Source: Tranquillimonas rosea (GTDB lineage Bacteria > Pseudomonadota > Alphaproteobacteria > Rhodobacterales > Rhodobacteraceae). From it: a stretch of 64,000 nt of DNA. Below, in pieces: positions 22,742 to 32,483 of this stretch. The stretch is from assembly GCF_900111315.1 (NCBI RefSeq), contig NZ_FOGU01000001.1, positions 124,001 to 188,000 on the forward strand, given 5' to 3'. The notes beneath the pieces were generated by a model, which did no database searches, was not told the DNA's origin, and saw only the letters and a list, made by a program, of their open reading frames with translations. A program made the position numbers and the translations under genes. The first letter of the stretch is position 1, and each line of letters opens with the position of its first letter.

Positions 22742-23329
22742 CTACTGCCCCCAGATCGCGAGGACGTAGTTCTGCGTCTCCTGGTACGGCGGTACGCCGC
22801 CGTGCTTCTGCACCGCGCCCGGACCCGCGTTGTAGGCCGCCAGCGCCAGCCGCCAGGACCCGAACGTGTCGTACTGGCGGCGCAGGTAGCGCGCCCCGCC
22901 CTCGAGATTCGCCGACGGATCGTGGGGATCGACGGCAAGGCGCCGCGCGGTGCCCGGCATCAACTGCGCCAGGCCGATGGCACCCTTGTGCGACACCGCC
23001 GTGACGTTCCAAGCGCTCTCGCGCTGCACCAGCCGCAGGAACAGGTCCTCTGGCACGCCGTGCCGGCGGGCGGCGCTTCGCGCGACCTCGATGTAGGGCC
23101 CCGCATAGCCGCCGTTGTAGCGCGGCGTCGACAGGTGCTGGGGCACCTTCACCTTGTCCGGTCTCAGCCGCTCCGACCCGGAATATTGCGAGGCGGCCCG
23201 GCCATCCAGAAGCTTCGTCTGCGTGGCGAAGAGCTGCCGGCGGTTCTTCGAAGATACAGAGAGCGCATCTGCCATGGCCCCGGAGGCAACGAGCCCCAAG
23301 GCGGCGCTCAGCGCGATTGCGTGACGCAT
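22742..23329 (-). CDS. Lytic transglycosylase, SLT domain
   Basis: It cleaves peptidoglycan glycan strands non-hydrolytically in the periplasm. It has 195 residues with a signal peptide ([20 protein letters not shown]). The SLT (lysozyme-like) domain spans about residues 80-190. The catalytic Glu is in [11 protein letters not shown], followed by [13 protein letters not shown] and [13 protein letters not shown]. There is no LysM or other wall-binding domain. It is divergent from ssb. Confidence 0.9.
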   Translation of the reverse strand: MRHAIALSAALGLVASGAMADALSVSSKNRRQLFATQTKLLDGRAASQYSGSERLRPDKVKVPQHLSTPRYNGGYAGPYIEVARSAARRHGVPEDLFLRLVQRESAWNVTAVSHKGAIGLAQLMPGTARRLAVDPHDPSANLEGGARYLRRQYDTFGSWRLALAAYNAGPGAVQKHGGVPPYQETQNYVLAIWGQ

Positions 23330-23408
23330 CGATCAGACCTGCACTGTCCCAACTGAGCGCACCCTAGCCGCGGTTGTCGCCACGATCAATCTTTCCGCGT
23401 TTGGCTTC

Positions 23409-23426
23409 TGTTAACCGTGTTTAACA
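23409..23426. promoter_or_regulatory. Perfect palindrome TGTTAA-N6-TTAACA upstream of ssb
   Basis: Six-base arms match exactly around CCGTGT, 50 bases before the ssb start and 80 bases before the transglycosylase start. The TTAA half-sites resemble CtrA half-sites but are one base too close (start-to-start 10, not 11). A dimeric repressor operator is equally likely. Confidence 0.4.
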
Positions 23427-23475
23427 GAGTGTCCGCCGCGTATAGGGTCCGAAAATCAAGAATCGGAGGCGACAC

Positions 23476-23970
23476 ATGGCAGGCTCGGTCAACAAGGTGA
23501 TCCTGATCGGCAATCTGGGGCGCGACCCCGAAACGAGAACCTTCCAGAATGGCGGCAAGGTCTGCAACCTGCGCATCGCCACGTCCGAGAACTGGAAGGA
23601 CCGGAACACCGGCGAGCGCCGCGAGAAGACCGAGTGGCATTCCGTGGCCATCTTCTCGGAGCCGCTGGCGCGCGTGGCCGAGCAGTACCTGCGCAAGGGC
23701 TCGAAGGTCTACATCGAGGGTCAGCTCGAGACGCGCAAGTGGCAGGACCAGAACGGCCAGGACCGGTATTCCACCGAGGTCGTGCTGCGCCCCTACAAGT
23801 CCGAGCTCACCATGCTCGACGGCCGTGAAGGCGGCGGCGGTGGTGGCGGCATGCCCGAGGACCGCGGCGGCTATGGCGGTGGCGGCGGCCAGCAGGGCGG
23901 CGGCTACGGTGGCGGCTATGGCGGCGGCGGCGGTGCCCCGTCGGACATGGACGACGAGATCCCGTTCTGA
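23476..23970 (+). CDS. ssb: Single-stranded DNA-binding protein
   Basis: SSB coats single-stranded DNA in replication and repair. It has 164 residues. The OB-fold covers residues 1-115 ([45 protein letters not shown]). A Gly-rich linker of about 40 residues follows, then the acidic tip DMDDEIPF that recruits partner proteins. A GGAGG ribosome site lies eight bases before the ATG. It is monocistronic with a strong terminator behind it. Confidence 0.97.
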   Translation: MAGSVNKVILIGNLGRDPETRTFQNGGKVCNLRIATSENWKDRNTGERREKTEWHSVAIFSEPLARVAEQYLRKGSKVYIEGQLETRKWQDQNGQDRYSTEVVLRPYKSELTMLDGREGGGGGGGMPEDRGGYGGGGGQQGGGYGGGYGGGGGAPSDMDDEIPF

Positions 23971-24001
23971 TCACCGCGTCGGACACATGATGCCCAGACA
24001 C

Positions 24002-24037
24002 GAAAACGCCCGGAGAAATCTGGGCGTTTTCTTTTTT
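24002..24037 (+). terminator. Strong intrinsic terminator of ssb
   Basis: Arms GAAAACGCCC (24002-24011) and GGGCGTTTTC (24022-24031) are followed by six more T residues. On the other strand the stem is followed by a weaker T-rich tract, so it may also end the BCCT gene transcript. Confidence 0.9.
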
Positions 24038-24086
24038 GCCGTGAGTGAAGGGACCACCGGCGCCAATCGCGCCGGTGGCGGTCGTT

Positions 24087-25742
24087 CTATTCGGCCGGCG
24101 CCCGCTCTCCCGCGCGCGACGGCGAGCGCGGCGAATCCGATCGCCCGATGACATCGCCCGGCGGATCCGTGGGCAGGTTGTGCTCGGCCTCGTTGTCGTC
24201 GCGGAACCGTTGGCGGTGACGGTGCACCATCAGCCCGTCCCACCGCAGCGCGCGGTAGAGCCCGATCGCGATCAGCGCCAGCACGATGGCGAACGGGAAC
24301 CCCGCGACCACCGCCGCCGCCTGGAGCGCGTTGAGGCCCCCCGCCAGCAGCAAGACCGACGCGACCGCGCCTTCGGTCACGGCCCAGAAGATGCGCTGGA
24401 TCTTCGGCGGATCTGGGTCCCCGCCCGACGTGAGCATGTCGATCACGAAGCTGCCCGAGTCGGAAGATGTCACGAACCACATCACGATCAGCACGATCGC
24501 GAAGACCGAGGTCAGACTGGACAGCGGGAAGTAGTCCAGAAGGGCGAACATCGTGTCGCCGTAGCTTTCCTTCGTCGCCTCCACCAGCGTCGGGTCCCCG
24601 CCCATCGAGATGTCGATGGCGGTGCCGCCGAAGGCGGTGAACCAGAAGAACATGATCGAGCACGGCAGCAGCATCACGCCCAGCATGAACTCGCGCACCG
24701 TACGGCCGCGGCTGATGCGGGCGATGAAGACGCCGACGAACGGCGCCCAGCTGATCCACCATGCCCAGTAGAAGATGGTCCAGCTGTTCTGCCAGCTGCC
24801 CCCGGTCCACCCCTCGTTCCAGGTCCCGAGCGAGACGAACTGGTTGAGGTAATTGCCGTAGTTGTCGACGTAACTGTCGATGATGAACATCGTCGGGCCG
24901 ACGATCACCATGAACGCCAGCATCACCATGCTGAGGTTCACGTTGAGGTTGGACAACCGTTTGATGCCACCGTCCAGGCCCGCGACCACAGACATCGTTG
25001 CCATCGCCGTGATCCCGGCGATGATGAGGATCTGCACGAACGGGGATTGCGGGATTCCGAACACCGTGCCGAGGCCCGAGTTGATCTGCATCGCGCCAAG
25101 CCCGAGCGAGGTGACGATGCCGAACATCGTGCCGAACACTGCCAGCACGTCCACCAGGTCGCCCCAGAAGCCCCAGATCTTCTCACCGATCAACGGATAC
25201 AAAGCCGAGCGGATCGTCAGCGGCAGGCCCTTGCGGAAGTGGTAATAGGCCAGCGCCAGCGCCACCACCGCGTAGACCGCCCAGGCGTGGAAGCCCCAGT
25301 GCATGAAGCTGATCGCCATCGCCTGCGTCGCGGCTTCCTGCGTCTCGGGCTCGGCCAGCGGCGGCGAGAAGTAATGGTACATCGGCTCCGCGACGCCCCA
25401 GTAGATCAGCCCGATGCCGATCCCCGCCGAGAACAGCATCGCGGTCCAGCTGAACAGGCCGTATTCCGGATCCTCGTCCATGCGGCCCAGCCGGATGTCT
25501 CCGAACGGCCCGAGTGCGAGGAACAGGACGAAGACGAGAAGGACATTGACCTCGATGATCAGCGCCCAGCCGAGATACCCGGCAAGCCAGCTCTGCATGC
25601 CGCTGAAGATCGTCCCCGCGAGTTCGCTGAAAAGGCCACCGAAGATGATGAACCCGACGATCAGTACCGCCGAGGCGGCAAAGACGGGTCGGTTGACCTT
25701 GGGGAAGATCCACAGCGGCTGCTGCGGGATCTTGTCATGCAT
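24087..25742 (-). CDS. BCCT family transporter (betaine/choline/carnitine type)
   Basis: BCCT proteins import quaternary ammonium compounds, usually with sodium. It has 551 residues with about twelve membrane helices. The family signature is clear: YWAWWISWAPFVGVFIARISRGRT near residue 330. The glycine-rich segment of helix 3 reads AGIGIGLIYWGVAEP, with Ile where betaine carriers such as BetP have Met (GMGIG). The C-terminal 45 residues are hydrophilic and charged and may sense osmotic state. A GGGAG ribosome site precedes the ATG. The demethylation module at 54864-59240 could use its substrate, but the two are 29 kb apart. Confidence 0.93.
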   Translation of the reverse strand: MHDKIPQQPLWIFPKVNRPVFAASAVLIVGFIIFGGLFSELAGTIFSGMQSWLAGYLGWALIIEVNVLLVFVLFLALGPFGDIRLGRMDEDPEYGLFSWTAMLFSAGIGIGLIYWGVAEPMYHYFSPPLAEPETQEAATQAMAISFMHWGFHAWAVYAVVALALAYYHFRKGLPLTIRSALYPLIGEKIWGFWGDLVDVLAVFGTMFGIVTSLGLGAMQINSGLGTVFGIPQSPFVQILIIAGITAMATMSVVAGLDGGIKRLSNLNVNLSMVMLAFMVIVGPTMFIIDSYVDNYGNYLNQFVSLGTWNEGWTGGSWQNSWTIFYWAWWISWAPFVGVFIARISRGRTVREFMLGVMLLPCSIMFFWFTAFGGTAIDISMGGDPTLVEATKESYGDTMFALLDYFPLSSLTSVFAIVLIVMWFVTSSDSGSFVIDMLTSGGDPDPPKIQRIFWAVTEGAVASVLLLAGGLNALQAAAVVAGFPFAIVLALIAIGLYRALRWDGLMVHRHRQRFRDDNEAEHNLPTDPPGDVIGRSDSPRSPSRAGERAPAE

Positions 25743-25965
25743 GTTGTGTCTCCCTGTCGGAGCGTCCGGCAGTGGTATGCTTGGACGATCACCGGCCTAC
25801 CGGACACAACGAGCAACCGCCCGCCGGCCGAACATCTGCCCGGTCGGCGAAGTTGAGCGTAAACTAGAGGCCGTGCGACAAATGGCAACAGCTGTCAGCG
25901 GTGCCGGTCGGACCGCGTCCTGGGCCGTTGCACCCCCGCCCCGGACACAACATGTCGTATTGACA

Positions 25966-26005
25966 AGAAAAAGGGCGGCACCCGGTGTCGTGCCGGATGC
26001 CGCCC
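25966..26005 (-). terminator. Intrinsic terminator behind the molybdenum oxidase operon
   Basis: Arms GGGCGGCA (25973-25980) and TGCCGCCC (25998-26005) enclose a GC-rich inner stem. On the minus strand they are followed by TTTTTCTTGTC. It lies 31 bases past the stop codon of the large subunit gene. The remaining 220 bases up to the BCCT gene hold nothing I can assign. Confidence 0.85.
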
Positions 26006-26036
26006 CGCGGTGAATTTTGTTCGATAGAACCTGCGC

Positions 26037-28214
26037 TCAGAGCGCGGCGAGGATCTTGTCGGGCGTCGCCGGGTAGTCGCGCACCCGCACGCCGCAGGCG
26101 TTGTAGATCGCGTTGGTGATCGCCGCGCCGACGCCGGAGAGGCCCAGCTCACCGATGCCCTTCGCCTGGATCGGGCTGGATTCGTCGTCCCGTTCCTCGA
26201 TCAGCATCACGTCCAGGTCCGGCACGTCGAGGTTCACCGGCACATGGTACTCTGCAAGGTCGCGGTTCACGATGCGGCCATCGCGCGGGTCGTGCTGCAA
26301 CTCTTCCGTCAGGGCCGTGCCGATGCCCCAGATCATGCCGCCGTGCCCCTGCGAGGTGGCGGTCCGCTGGTTCAGGACACGCCCCACCGCAAAGGCCGAC
26401 AGCATGCGCCGAACACGGACCTCGCCGGTGACCTCGTTCACCGCGACTTCGGAGAAGTGCGCGCCGTAGCCGGCCTGCGAATGGCTCTCCGCGGTCTTGC
26501 CCGGCTCGAGATGACCGTGCCCGACCATCGGGGCGTCGATCAACTCGGTCAGCGCGGTCTTGCGGTTGTCGGCCACGGCGTTGCCGTCGCGAAGGGTCAG
26601 GTCGTCGTCCGCGCAGTCCAGCTTGCGGGCGATCTCGGCCCGGATTTCCTGCGCGGCGAGGTACACCGACGACCCCGCCGAGGCGGCGCCGAACGACCCG
26701 CCGGACCCCGAGGCCGGCGGCATCGCGCTGTCGCCCAGATCGACCTTCACCTTGTCCATCGGCAGGCCCAACATCTCGGCCGCGATCTGCCCGAGGATGG
26801 CATAGGACCCTGTGCCGATATCCGTCATGTCCGTCTCGACCAGGGCGGTGCCGTCGGGATTGAGCGTCACCCGCGCCTCGGACTCCATGATGAAGTTCGC
26901 CCGCGCCGCCGAGGCGACGCCCATGCCGATCAGCCACTCGCCCTCGCGCCGTTCGCCCGGCAGGCCACGCTCGGACCAGCCGAAGCGCTCGGCGCCGTCG
27001 CGCAGGCACTCTGCTAGCGACCGCGCCGAATAGGGTACGCCGCTCTCAGGATGAGTGTCGGGAATATTGCGAAGCCGCAGGTCCACGGGATCGACGTGCA
27101 TCGCCTCGGCCAGTTCGTCCATCGCGTTTTCCAGGGCCAGCATGCCCACGGCCTCGCCCGGAGCGCGGACCGAGCCCGCGCACGTCCTGTTCACGCGCGC
27201 GATCTCTTGCACGTAGCGGCGGTTCTCGCCGCCGTAGAGGAAATGCGTCGCCTGCACCGTCGGCTCGGCGAAGCTTTCGCCGGGCAGGTTCGAGACGCGG
27301 TCCTCGTGCCCCAGCCCCGTCAGCACGCCATCGACGCCGGCGGCCAGCCGGACGCGCTGCCGCGTCTCACTGCGCCGCATCGTCATCTCGAACACGTCCT
27401 GCCGCGCCATGGCCACGCGGACGGGGCGGCCCAGTTCCTTCGACGCGATCGAGGCCGCCACCGCCTCGGGCGCGATGCCCAGCTTCGAGCCGAAGCCGCC
27501 GCCCACATAGGGCGCGTGGATGCGCACGTTCTCGGGCGGGATGCCCAGGCTGTCGGCCAGCTCGTTCACGTTGTACTTCAGCATCTGGTAGCTGCCGTGC
27601 ACGACCAGGTTGTCGCCCTCCCAGGCGGCCAGAGCGGCGTGGGGCTCCATCGGAGCGCTGGAGTGACCCGGCGTGGTGTAGGCCGCGTCGATGCTGTAGG
27701 CGGCGCTGTCCATCGCCGCCTCGAGGTCGCCCTGATCCAGCCCCTCGGCCGTCTCGACGGTGGCCGCGGTGTCGGGGTCGGGTTCGGCGTTGGAGGGCGC
27801 ATAGGCGATCTTGAGCGCCTGCCCCGCCGCGCGGGCGTCCTCAAAAGTTTCCGCCACGACGACCGCGATGGGCTGGCCGTAATAGGCGACCTTGTCCCCC
27901 GGCTGCACCGGTGCCGCGTTGGCGGTGCCCTGCGCGGGGTTCCGCAGCATCTTGCCGCCGTGCCAGACCCCCAGAACGCCTGGCATCGCCATGACCTCGG
28001 AGGTGTTCATCCCGGTCACGCGTCCCGCCGGGATCGTCGCGCGCACCAGCACGCCGACGGCCATGTCGGGCATCGTGACCTCGGCCGCATAGCGCGCGCG
28101 GCCCGTGACCTTCAGCGGCCCCTCGGGCCGCGGCAGCGGGGTCGACAGGACGCCCTGCCCGGTCTCGTCCAGAAGCCGCGCCTGCGGCTCGTCCATTCTG
28201 AGATGGCGTGTCAT
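26037..28214 (-). CDS. paoC: Xanthine oxidase family molybdopterin subunit (PaoC type)
   Basis: This is the molybdopterin-cytosine-dinucleotide subunit of an aldehyde oxidoreductase, where the substrate is hydroxylated. It has 725 residues, starting [11 protein letters not shown]. The aldehyde oxidase a/b hammerhead domain is at about residues 25-140 ([23 protein letters not shown]). Mo-cofactor regions include [18 protein letters not shown], and the catalytic Glu in [15 protein letters not shown] near residue 690. The start overlaps the FAD subunit stop. No XdhC/PaoD insertion chaperone gene is near. The natural substrate is unknown; PaoABC of E. coli oxidises a range of aldehydes. Confidence 0.92.
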   Translation of the reverse strand: MTRHLRMDEPQARLLDETGQGVLSTPLPRPEGPLKVTGRARYAAEVTMPDMAVGVLVRATIPAGRVTGMNTSEVMAMPGVLGVWHGGKMLRNPAQGTANAAPVQPGDKVAYYGQPIAVVVAETFEDARAAGQALKIAYAPSNAEPDPDTAATVETAEGLDQGDLEAAMDSAAYSIDAAYTTPGHSSAPMEPHAALAAWEGDNLVVHGSYQMLKYNVNELADSLGIPPENVRIHAPYVGGGFGSKLGIAPEAVAASIASKELGRPVRVAMARQDVFEMTMRRSETRQRVRLAAGVDGVLTGLGHEDRVSNLPGESFAEPTVQATHFLYGGENRRYVQEIARVNRTCAGSVRAPGEAVGMLALENAMDELAEAMHVDPVDLRLRNIPDTHPESGVPYSARSLAECLRDGAERFGWSERGLPGERREGEWLIGMGVASAARANFIMESEARVTLNPDGTALVETDMTDIGTGSYAILGQIAAEMLGLPMDKVKVDLGDSAMPPASGSGGSFGAASAGSSVYLAAQEIRAEIARKLDCADDDLTLRDGNAVADNRKTALTELIDAPMVGHGHLEPGKTAESHSQAGYGAHFSEVAVNEVTGEVRVRRMLSAFAVGRVLNQRTATSQGHGGMIWGIGTALTEELQHDPRDGRIVNRDLAEYHVPVNLDVPDLDVMLIEERDDESSPIQAKGIGELGLSGVGAAITNAIYNACGVRVRDYPATPDKILAAL

Positions 28215-29188
28215 GCGGCCTCCTTCAGACCCGTCGCCTCGGCCAGCACCGCCTTCATCGTGCGGCGCGCCAGGACGATCTTGAAATCGTTGCTGCCCTG
28301 CCCGACCGCGTCGGCCAGAAGAACGTCGGCAGCGGCATCGAACAGCTCGGGCGTCGGTTCGGCGCCTTCGAGCGCCCGGTCGACCGCCGGGTCGTGCCAA
28401 GGCTTGTGCGCCAGACCGCCGAAGGCCAGCGTCGCCGCTGCGATGCGGCCATCCTGCACGTCGACGATCGCGGCGACCGAGACGAGCGCGAAGGCATAGG
28501 AGGCGCGGTCGCGCACCTTGCGGTAGACCTGCCGGCCCTTCGGCGGCGCAGGCAGGATGACGGCGGTGATCAGCTCTCCGGGCGCGAGGACGGTCTCGAT
28601 GTGCGGCGTGTCGCCCGGCAGGCGGTAGAACTCGCGGATGCTGACCCGCCGGGTCGCGCCCGTCGTCTCCTGGATCTCGATCTCGGCGCCGAGCGCCTGC
28701 ATCGCGACGGCCATGTCGCTGGGATGGGTGGCGATGCAATGCTCGGACGCGCCGAGGATGGCGTGAAGCCGCGTCTGCCCGCCGATGGCGGCGCAGCCCG
28801 AGCCCGGCTCGCGCTTGTTGCAAGGCTGCGCGGTGTCGGTGAAATACGGGCACCGCGTCCGTTGCAACAGGTTGCCGCCGGTGGTGGCCTTGTTGCGTAA
28901 CTGGCCCGAGGCCCCGGCCAGCAGGGCGCGGGACAGGACTGGATAATCGCGGCGGATGCGGTCGTCGGCGGCCAGGTCGCTGTTGGTCACCAGAGCGCCG
29001 ATCCGCAGGCCGCCCTCGTGGTCCTCGATGTGGTCGAGGTCCAGTCGCGTTATGTCCACCAGCCGATCGGGCGACATCACCTGCAGCTTCATCAGGTCCA
29101 GAAGGTTCGTGCCGCCCGCGATGATCGTCGCGTCGGCCCGCGTTGCGTCGTCCGGCGCGGAGGCTCGCAGATAATCGAAGGGCTTCAT
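28211..29188 (-). CDS. paoB: FAD-binding subunit of aldehyde oxidoreductase (PaoB type)
   Basis: It carries FAD and passes electrons between the iron-sulfur centres and the acceptor. It has 325 residues. FAD-binding segments are [13 protein letters not shown] near residue 24 and [16 protein letters not shown] near residue 105. Unlike plain xanthine dehydrogenase FAD subunits it has a cysteine-rich insertion, [21 protein letters not shown], which in PaoB binds an extra [4Fe-4S] cluster. That insertion supports PaoB rather than XdhB. It overlaps both partner genes by four bases. Confidence 0.92.
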   Translation of the reverse strand: MKPFDYLRASAPDDATRADATIIAGGTNLLDLMKLQVMSPDRLVDITRLDLDHIEDHEGGLRIGALVTNSDLAADDRIRRDYPVLSRALLAGASGQLRNKATTGGNLLQRTRCPYFTDTAQPCNKREPGSGCAAIGGQTRLHAILGASEHCIATHPSDMAVAMQALGAEIEIQETTGATRRVSIREFYRLPGDTPHIETVLAPGELITAVILPAPPKGRQVYRKVRDRASYAFALVSVAAIVDVQDGRIAAATLAFGGLAHKPWHDPAVDRALEGAEPTPELFDAAADVLLADAVGQGSNDFKIVLARRTMKAVLAEATGLKEAA

Positions 29189-29694
29189 GTGGTCTCCTTG
29201 TCCGCCGTGTCCTGGATCGCGGCCACGATGCCGGGATAGGCCGAGCAGCGGCACAGGTTGCCGCTCATGCGCTCGGCGATTTCGTCGCGGCTCATCTTCG
29301 GGGCCGAGACGAGGTCGTCCGAGACGTGGCTGGGCCAGCCTTCCTTCAGCTCGGATAGCATCGCGGTGGCCGAGACGATCTGCCCCGGCGTGCAATAGCC
29401 GCATTGAAAGCCGTCATGGCCGACGAAGGCTTCCTGCATCGGCGACATCGCCTCGGGGCTGCCGAGGCCTTCGATGGTCGTGATATCGTCGCCCTCGTGC
29501 ATGACGGCGAGCGCCAGGCACGAATTGATGCGCCGGCCGTTCACCATCACGGTGCAGGCGCCGCACTGACCGTGATCGCAGCCCTTCTTGCTGCCGGTCA
29601 GGTCGAGATGATGGCGCAGGGCGTCGAGAAGCGTGGTGCGGGGATCGACGTCGAGATCGTGCGTCGTTCCGTTGATTGAGAGAGAGATGTTCAT
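29185..29694 (-). CDS. paoA: 2Fe-2S subunit of aldehyde oxidoreductase (PaoA type)
   Basis: It holds two [2Fe-2S] clusters. It has 169 residues. The N-terminal ferredoxin-like domain has [22 protein letters not shown]; the C-terminal helical domain has CGYCTPGQ and [11 protein letters not shown]. No twin-arginine signal is present at [10 protein letters not shown], whereas the E. coli PaoA precursor is exported; this complex is therefore probably cytoplasmic. The ribosome site AGGAGG lies inside a 22-base inverted repeat. Gene order paoA-paoB-paoC with 4-base overlaps shows one operon. Confidence 0.93.
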   Translation of the reverse strand: MNISLSINGTTHDLDVDPRTTLLDALRHHLDLTGSKKGCDHGQCGACTVMVNGRRINSCLALAVMHEGDDITTIEGLGSPEAMSPMQEAFVGHDGFQCGYCTPGQIVSATAMLSELKEGWPSHVSDDLVSAPKMSRDEIAERMSGNLCRCSAYPGIVAAIQDTADKETT

Positions 29695-29700
29695 TCGGTC

Positions 29701-29722
29701 GCCTCCTGTCGTGACAGAAGGC
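29701..29722 (-). promoter_or_regulatory. Inverted repeat covering the paoA ribosome binding site
   Basis: Arms GCCTCCTGTC (29701-29710) and GACAGAAGGC (29713-29722) pair along all ten positions in RNA if one G-U pair is allowed. On the minus strand the second arm contains the AGGAGG ribosome site, seven bases before the paoA ATG. It could be a translational switch or, as DNA, a repressor operator (TGTC-GT-GACA core). Confidence 0.5.
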
Positions 29723-29814
29723 GCGTGGCGGCGGCAGAGTTCCCGGTCGAAGTTGTCGCGGCGGGATGACGCCGCGATATCCGCCGGGGACTCGCCGCCG
29801 CCAGGATGCGGCGC

Positions 29815-30741
29815 CTAGTCGTGGAACGGCGCGACGATCTTGCGACGGCCCAGCATGAAGGCATCCGCGACATGGACGAGCGGCGACAGATCGACGTCCC
29901 GTGCGCCGGTGTCGAGCAGGCTGGAGAAACGGGCGTAGAGCGCGTCGTATTCGCCGGTGTCACCCACATCCTGCGGCGCGCCGTCGACGTACATCTCACT
30001 GCCGCCCTTCGACAGGCGCAGCGTGCCGTCGTCCGTCTCGACCTCGATGTCCCAGGTCGGCGGATCCTCGTGGTTCCAGTCGAAGTTGGCCAGCACCGAC
30101 AGGCCGCCGTCGCCCTTCAATTCGAGACGCGCGGTGATCGGCGTCTCGCAATTCTCGGGAAACTCCAACTCGGCGGCGCCGACGCGGACGGGCACCGGCA
30201 GGATCTCGGTCAGGATCGACAGCGCGTTGATGCCGGGATCGAATACGCCGACGCCTCCGGCCTTCCAGATCCAGGCCTGTCCGGGATGCCAGTTGCGCAC
30301 GTCCTCCTGCCACGTGATCCGCGCACGACGCGCGGTGCGCCGGGCGAGCCAGGCGCGCGCCGGTTCGACCGCCTGGGCATAGCGCGAGTGCCAGGTGGCG
30401 AAGAGCGTGAGGTTCCTCTCGGTCGCCAGCCGGTCGAGTGCCTGCACCTCGGCAACGGTCGCGCCCGGAGGCTTTTCCAGCATCACGTGCCGCCCGGCGG
30501 CCAGAGCCGTTCGCGCCGCCTCGTACCGCGACTGCGGCGGCATGCAGAGCGCGATAGCGGGGATGTCCTCGCGCGCCGCCAGCAGGTCGTCGAGCGTGGC
30601 GTGGTTCTCGACCCCCTCGACCCCGCCCGAGCTGCTGACCGTGGCGGCCAGCCGGAAGCCGGGGTGCTTTTCGATCGAGGGGATGTGGGCGTCTCTGGCG
30701 ATCTTGCCGACGCCCATGATGGCGATGTCAGTGACTGTCAC
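29815..30741 (-). CDS. Sugar 1-dehydrogenase, Gfo/Idh/MocA family (L-arabinose/D-galactose type)
   Basis: It oxidises an aldose at C1 to the lactone with NAD(P)+. A GTG start at 30741 (MTVTDIAIMGVGKIARDAHI) gives 308 residues, matching the 309-residue L-arabinose 1-dehydrogenase of Azospirillum, which it resembles throughout. The dinucleotide fold is at the N-terminus, the catalytic Lys in HVMLEKPPGATVAEV near residue 90, and the segments LFATWHSRYAQAVEPAR, VRNWHPGQAWIW and GGVGVFDPGINALSI are characteristic. The start lies inside the 3' end of the dehydratase gene, so the two are translationally coupled. L-arabinose, D-galactose and D-fucose are all possible substrates. Confidence 0.88.
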   Translation of the reverse strand: MTVTDIAIMGVGKIARDAHIPSIEKHPGFRLAATVSSSGGVEGVENHATLDDLLAAREDIPAIALCMPPQSRYEAARTALAAGRHVMLEKPPGATVAEVQALDRLATERNLTLFATWHSRYAQAVEPARAWLARRTARRARITWQEDVRNWHPGQAWIWKAGGVGVFDPGINALSILTEILPVPVRVGAAELEFPENCETPITARLELKGDGGLSVLANFDWNHEDPPTWDIEVETDDGTLRLSKGGSEMYVDGAPQDVGDTGEYDALYARFSSLLDTGARDVDLSPLVHVADAFMLGRRKIVAPFHD

Positions 30742-32470
30742 GGGGGACTGCCCTTCCGCGTTGTCCAATGAGAAAGTCGAAGTCTGCGCCGGTATCCGCG
30801 CCGCGCACATGGTCGTGGAACAGCCGGTCATAGCCGCCCTCGGGCTGCTCGACCCGCGGTGTCCACGCCTCGAGGCGGCGCGAGATCTCGTCGTCGGAGA
30901 CATCGAGATGCAGTCGGCGTCCTGGCACGTCGAGCTCGATCATGTCACCGGTCCGGACGATGGCCAGCGGTCCGCCGACGGCCGCCTCGGGGGCGGTATG
31001 CAGGACGACCGTGCCATAGGCGGTGCCCGACATGCGCGCGTCCGAGATGCGGATCATGTCCGTGATCCCCTTGCGCAGCACCTTAGGCGGAAGGCCCATG
31101 TTGCCCACCTCCGACATGCCGGGATAGCCCTTCGGTCCGCAGTTCTTGAGCACCATGATGCAGGTCTCGTCGATCTCCAGCGCATCGTCCGCGATGCGCG
31201 CCTTGTAGTCGTCGATGTCCTCGAAGACGACCGCCCGACCGCGGTGTTGCATCAGGTCGGGAGAGGCCGCCGACGGTTTCAGCACCGCGCCGTCCGGTGC
31301 GAGATTGCCCCTGAGAACGGCGATCCCGCCCGACGCGGTCAGTGCCCGGTCAACGGGCAGGATGACGTCCTCGTTCCAGTTGACCGCGTCCTTCACCTGG
31401 TCCCACGCGGTCTCGCCCGAGACGGTCAGCGCGTCGTTGTGCAAAAGCCCCGCCTCGCCCAGCCGTTTCAGGACGACCGGCAGGCCGCCGGCATAGAAGA
31501 ACTCCTCCATCAGATATTTGCCCGACGGCATAAGGTTGACGATCGTGGGAATATCGCGGCCCAGCCGGTCCCAGTCGTCGAGCGTCAGGTCGACGCCCAC
31601 GCGCCCGGCGAGCGCGAGCATGTGGATCACCGCGTTCGTCGAGCCGCCGATCGCGCCGTTGACGCGGATCGCGTTCTCGAACGCCTCGCGGGTCAGCACG
31701 TCCGACGGCTTGAGGTCGTCCTTGACCATGTCGACGATCCGCCGGCCGGTGAGCTGCGCCATCACCCGGCGCCGCGCGTCCACCGCAGGGATCGCCGCGT
31801 TGCCCGACAGCGCCATGCCCAGGGCCTCGGCCATGCTGGCCATCGTGCTGGCCGTGCCCATCGTGTTGCAGGTCCCCGACGAGCGGCTCATCGCCTGCTC
31901 GGCCTCGAGGAAATCGTCCTGCGACATGCGCCCGGCCTTGATGTCCTCGGACATCTGCCACAGCGCCGTGCCCGAGCCCACGCGCTCGCCCCGGAACCAG
32001 CCGTTCAGCATCGGCCCGCCTGTCACCACGATCGACGGGATGTCGGTCGAGGCCGCGCCCATCATCAGGCTCGGCGTGGTCTTGTCGCAGCCCACCATCA
32101 GGACCGCGCCGTCGATCGGCTGGGCGCGCATCGTCTCCTCGACCGCCATCGCGGCGAGGTTGCGGTACATCATCGCCGTGGGGCGGTACGTGTTCTCGGA
32201 CGCCGAGAACACCGGCACCTCCAGCGGGAAGCCCCCGGCCTCCCACACGCCGGCCTTCACCTTCTCGGCAAGCTCGCGCAGGTGGCCGTTGCAGGGCGTC
32301 AGCTCGGACCAGGTGTTCAGGATGCCGATCACCGGGCGGCCGTCGAACAGGTCGTGCGGGTAGCCCTGGTTCTTGAGCCAGCCCCGGTGATAGATGCTGT
32401 CGCGCGACGTGCCGCCGTACCATTCCTGGCTGCGAAGGCGGCGCGGCCAGTCTGCCTTCCGGAAAGTCAT
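30728..32470 (-). CDS. Sugar acid dehydratase, IlvD/Edd family (L-arabinonate type)
   Basis: It dehydrates an aldonate to the 2-keto-3-deoxy acid. It has 580 residues. The cluster cysteines are Cys60 (LTPCNGH), Cys128 (VGCDKTTPS) and Cys201 (SGTCNTMGTA), offset by one from those I recall for the [2Fe-2S] L-arabinonate dehydratase of Rhizobium. The N-terminus RSQEWYGGTSRDSIYHRGWL and the long SENTYRPTAMMYRNL stretch place it with pentonate/hexonate dehydratases, not with IlvD. It lies 13 bases after gguC and is coupled to the dehydrogenase. Confidence 0.9.
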   Translation of the reverse strand: MTFRKADWPRRLRSQEWYGGTSRDSIYHRGWLKNQGYPHDLFDGRPVIGILNTWSELTPCNGHLRELAEKVKAGVWEAGGFPLEVPVFSASENTYRPTAMMYRNLAAMAVEETMRAQPIDGAVLMVGCDKTTPSLMMGAASTDIPSIVVTGGPMLNGWFRGERVGSGTALWQMSEDIKAGRMSQDDFLEAEQAMSRSSGTCNTMGTASTMASMAEALGMALSGNAAIPAVDARRRVMAQLTGRRIVDMVKDDLKPSDVLTREAFENAIRVNGAIGGSTNAVIHMLALAGRVGVDLTLDDWDRLGRDIPTIVNLMPSGKYLMEEFFYAGGLPVVLKRLGEAGLLHNDALTVSGETAWDQVKDAVNWNEDVILPVDRALTASGGIAVLRGNLAPDGAVLKPSAASPDLMQHRGRAVVFEDIDDYKARIADDALEIDETCIMVLKNCGPKGYPGMSEVGNMGLPPKVLRKGITDMIRISDARMSGTAYGTVVLHTAPEAAVGGPLAIVRTGDMIELDVPGRRLHLDVSDDEISRRLEAWTPRVEQPEGGYDRLFHDHVRGADTGADFDFLIGQRGRAVPRDSH

Positions 32471-32483
32471 TTTGTTCCCCTCG

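Noticed and set aside
23820-23945. GGC/GGT-rich repeats as a possible satellite or CRISPR-like array
   Set aside because: They encode the glycine-rich linker of SSB and keep the reading frame. No spacers or dyad repeats are present.
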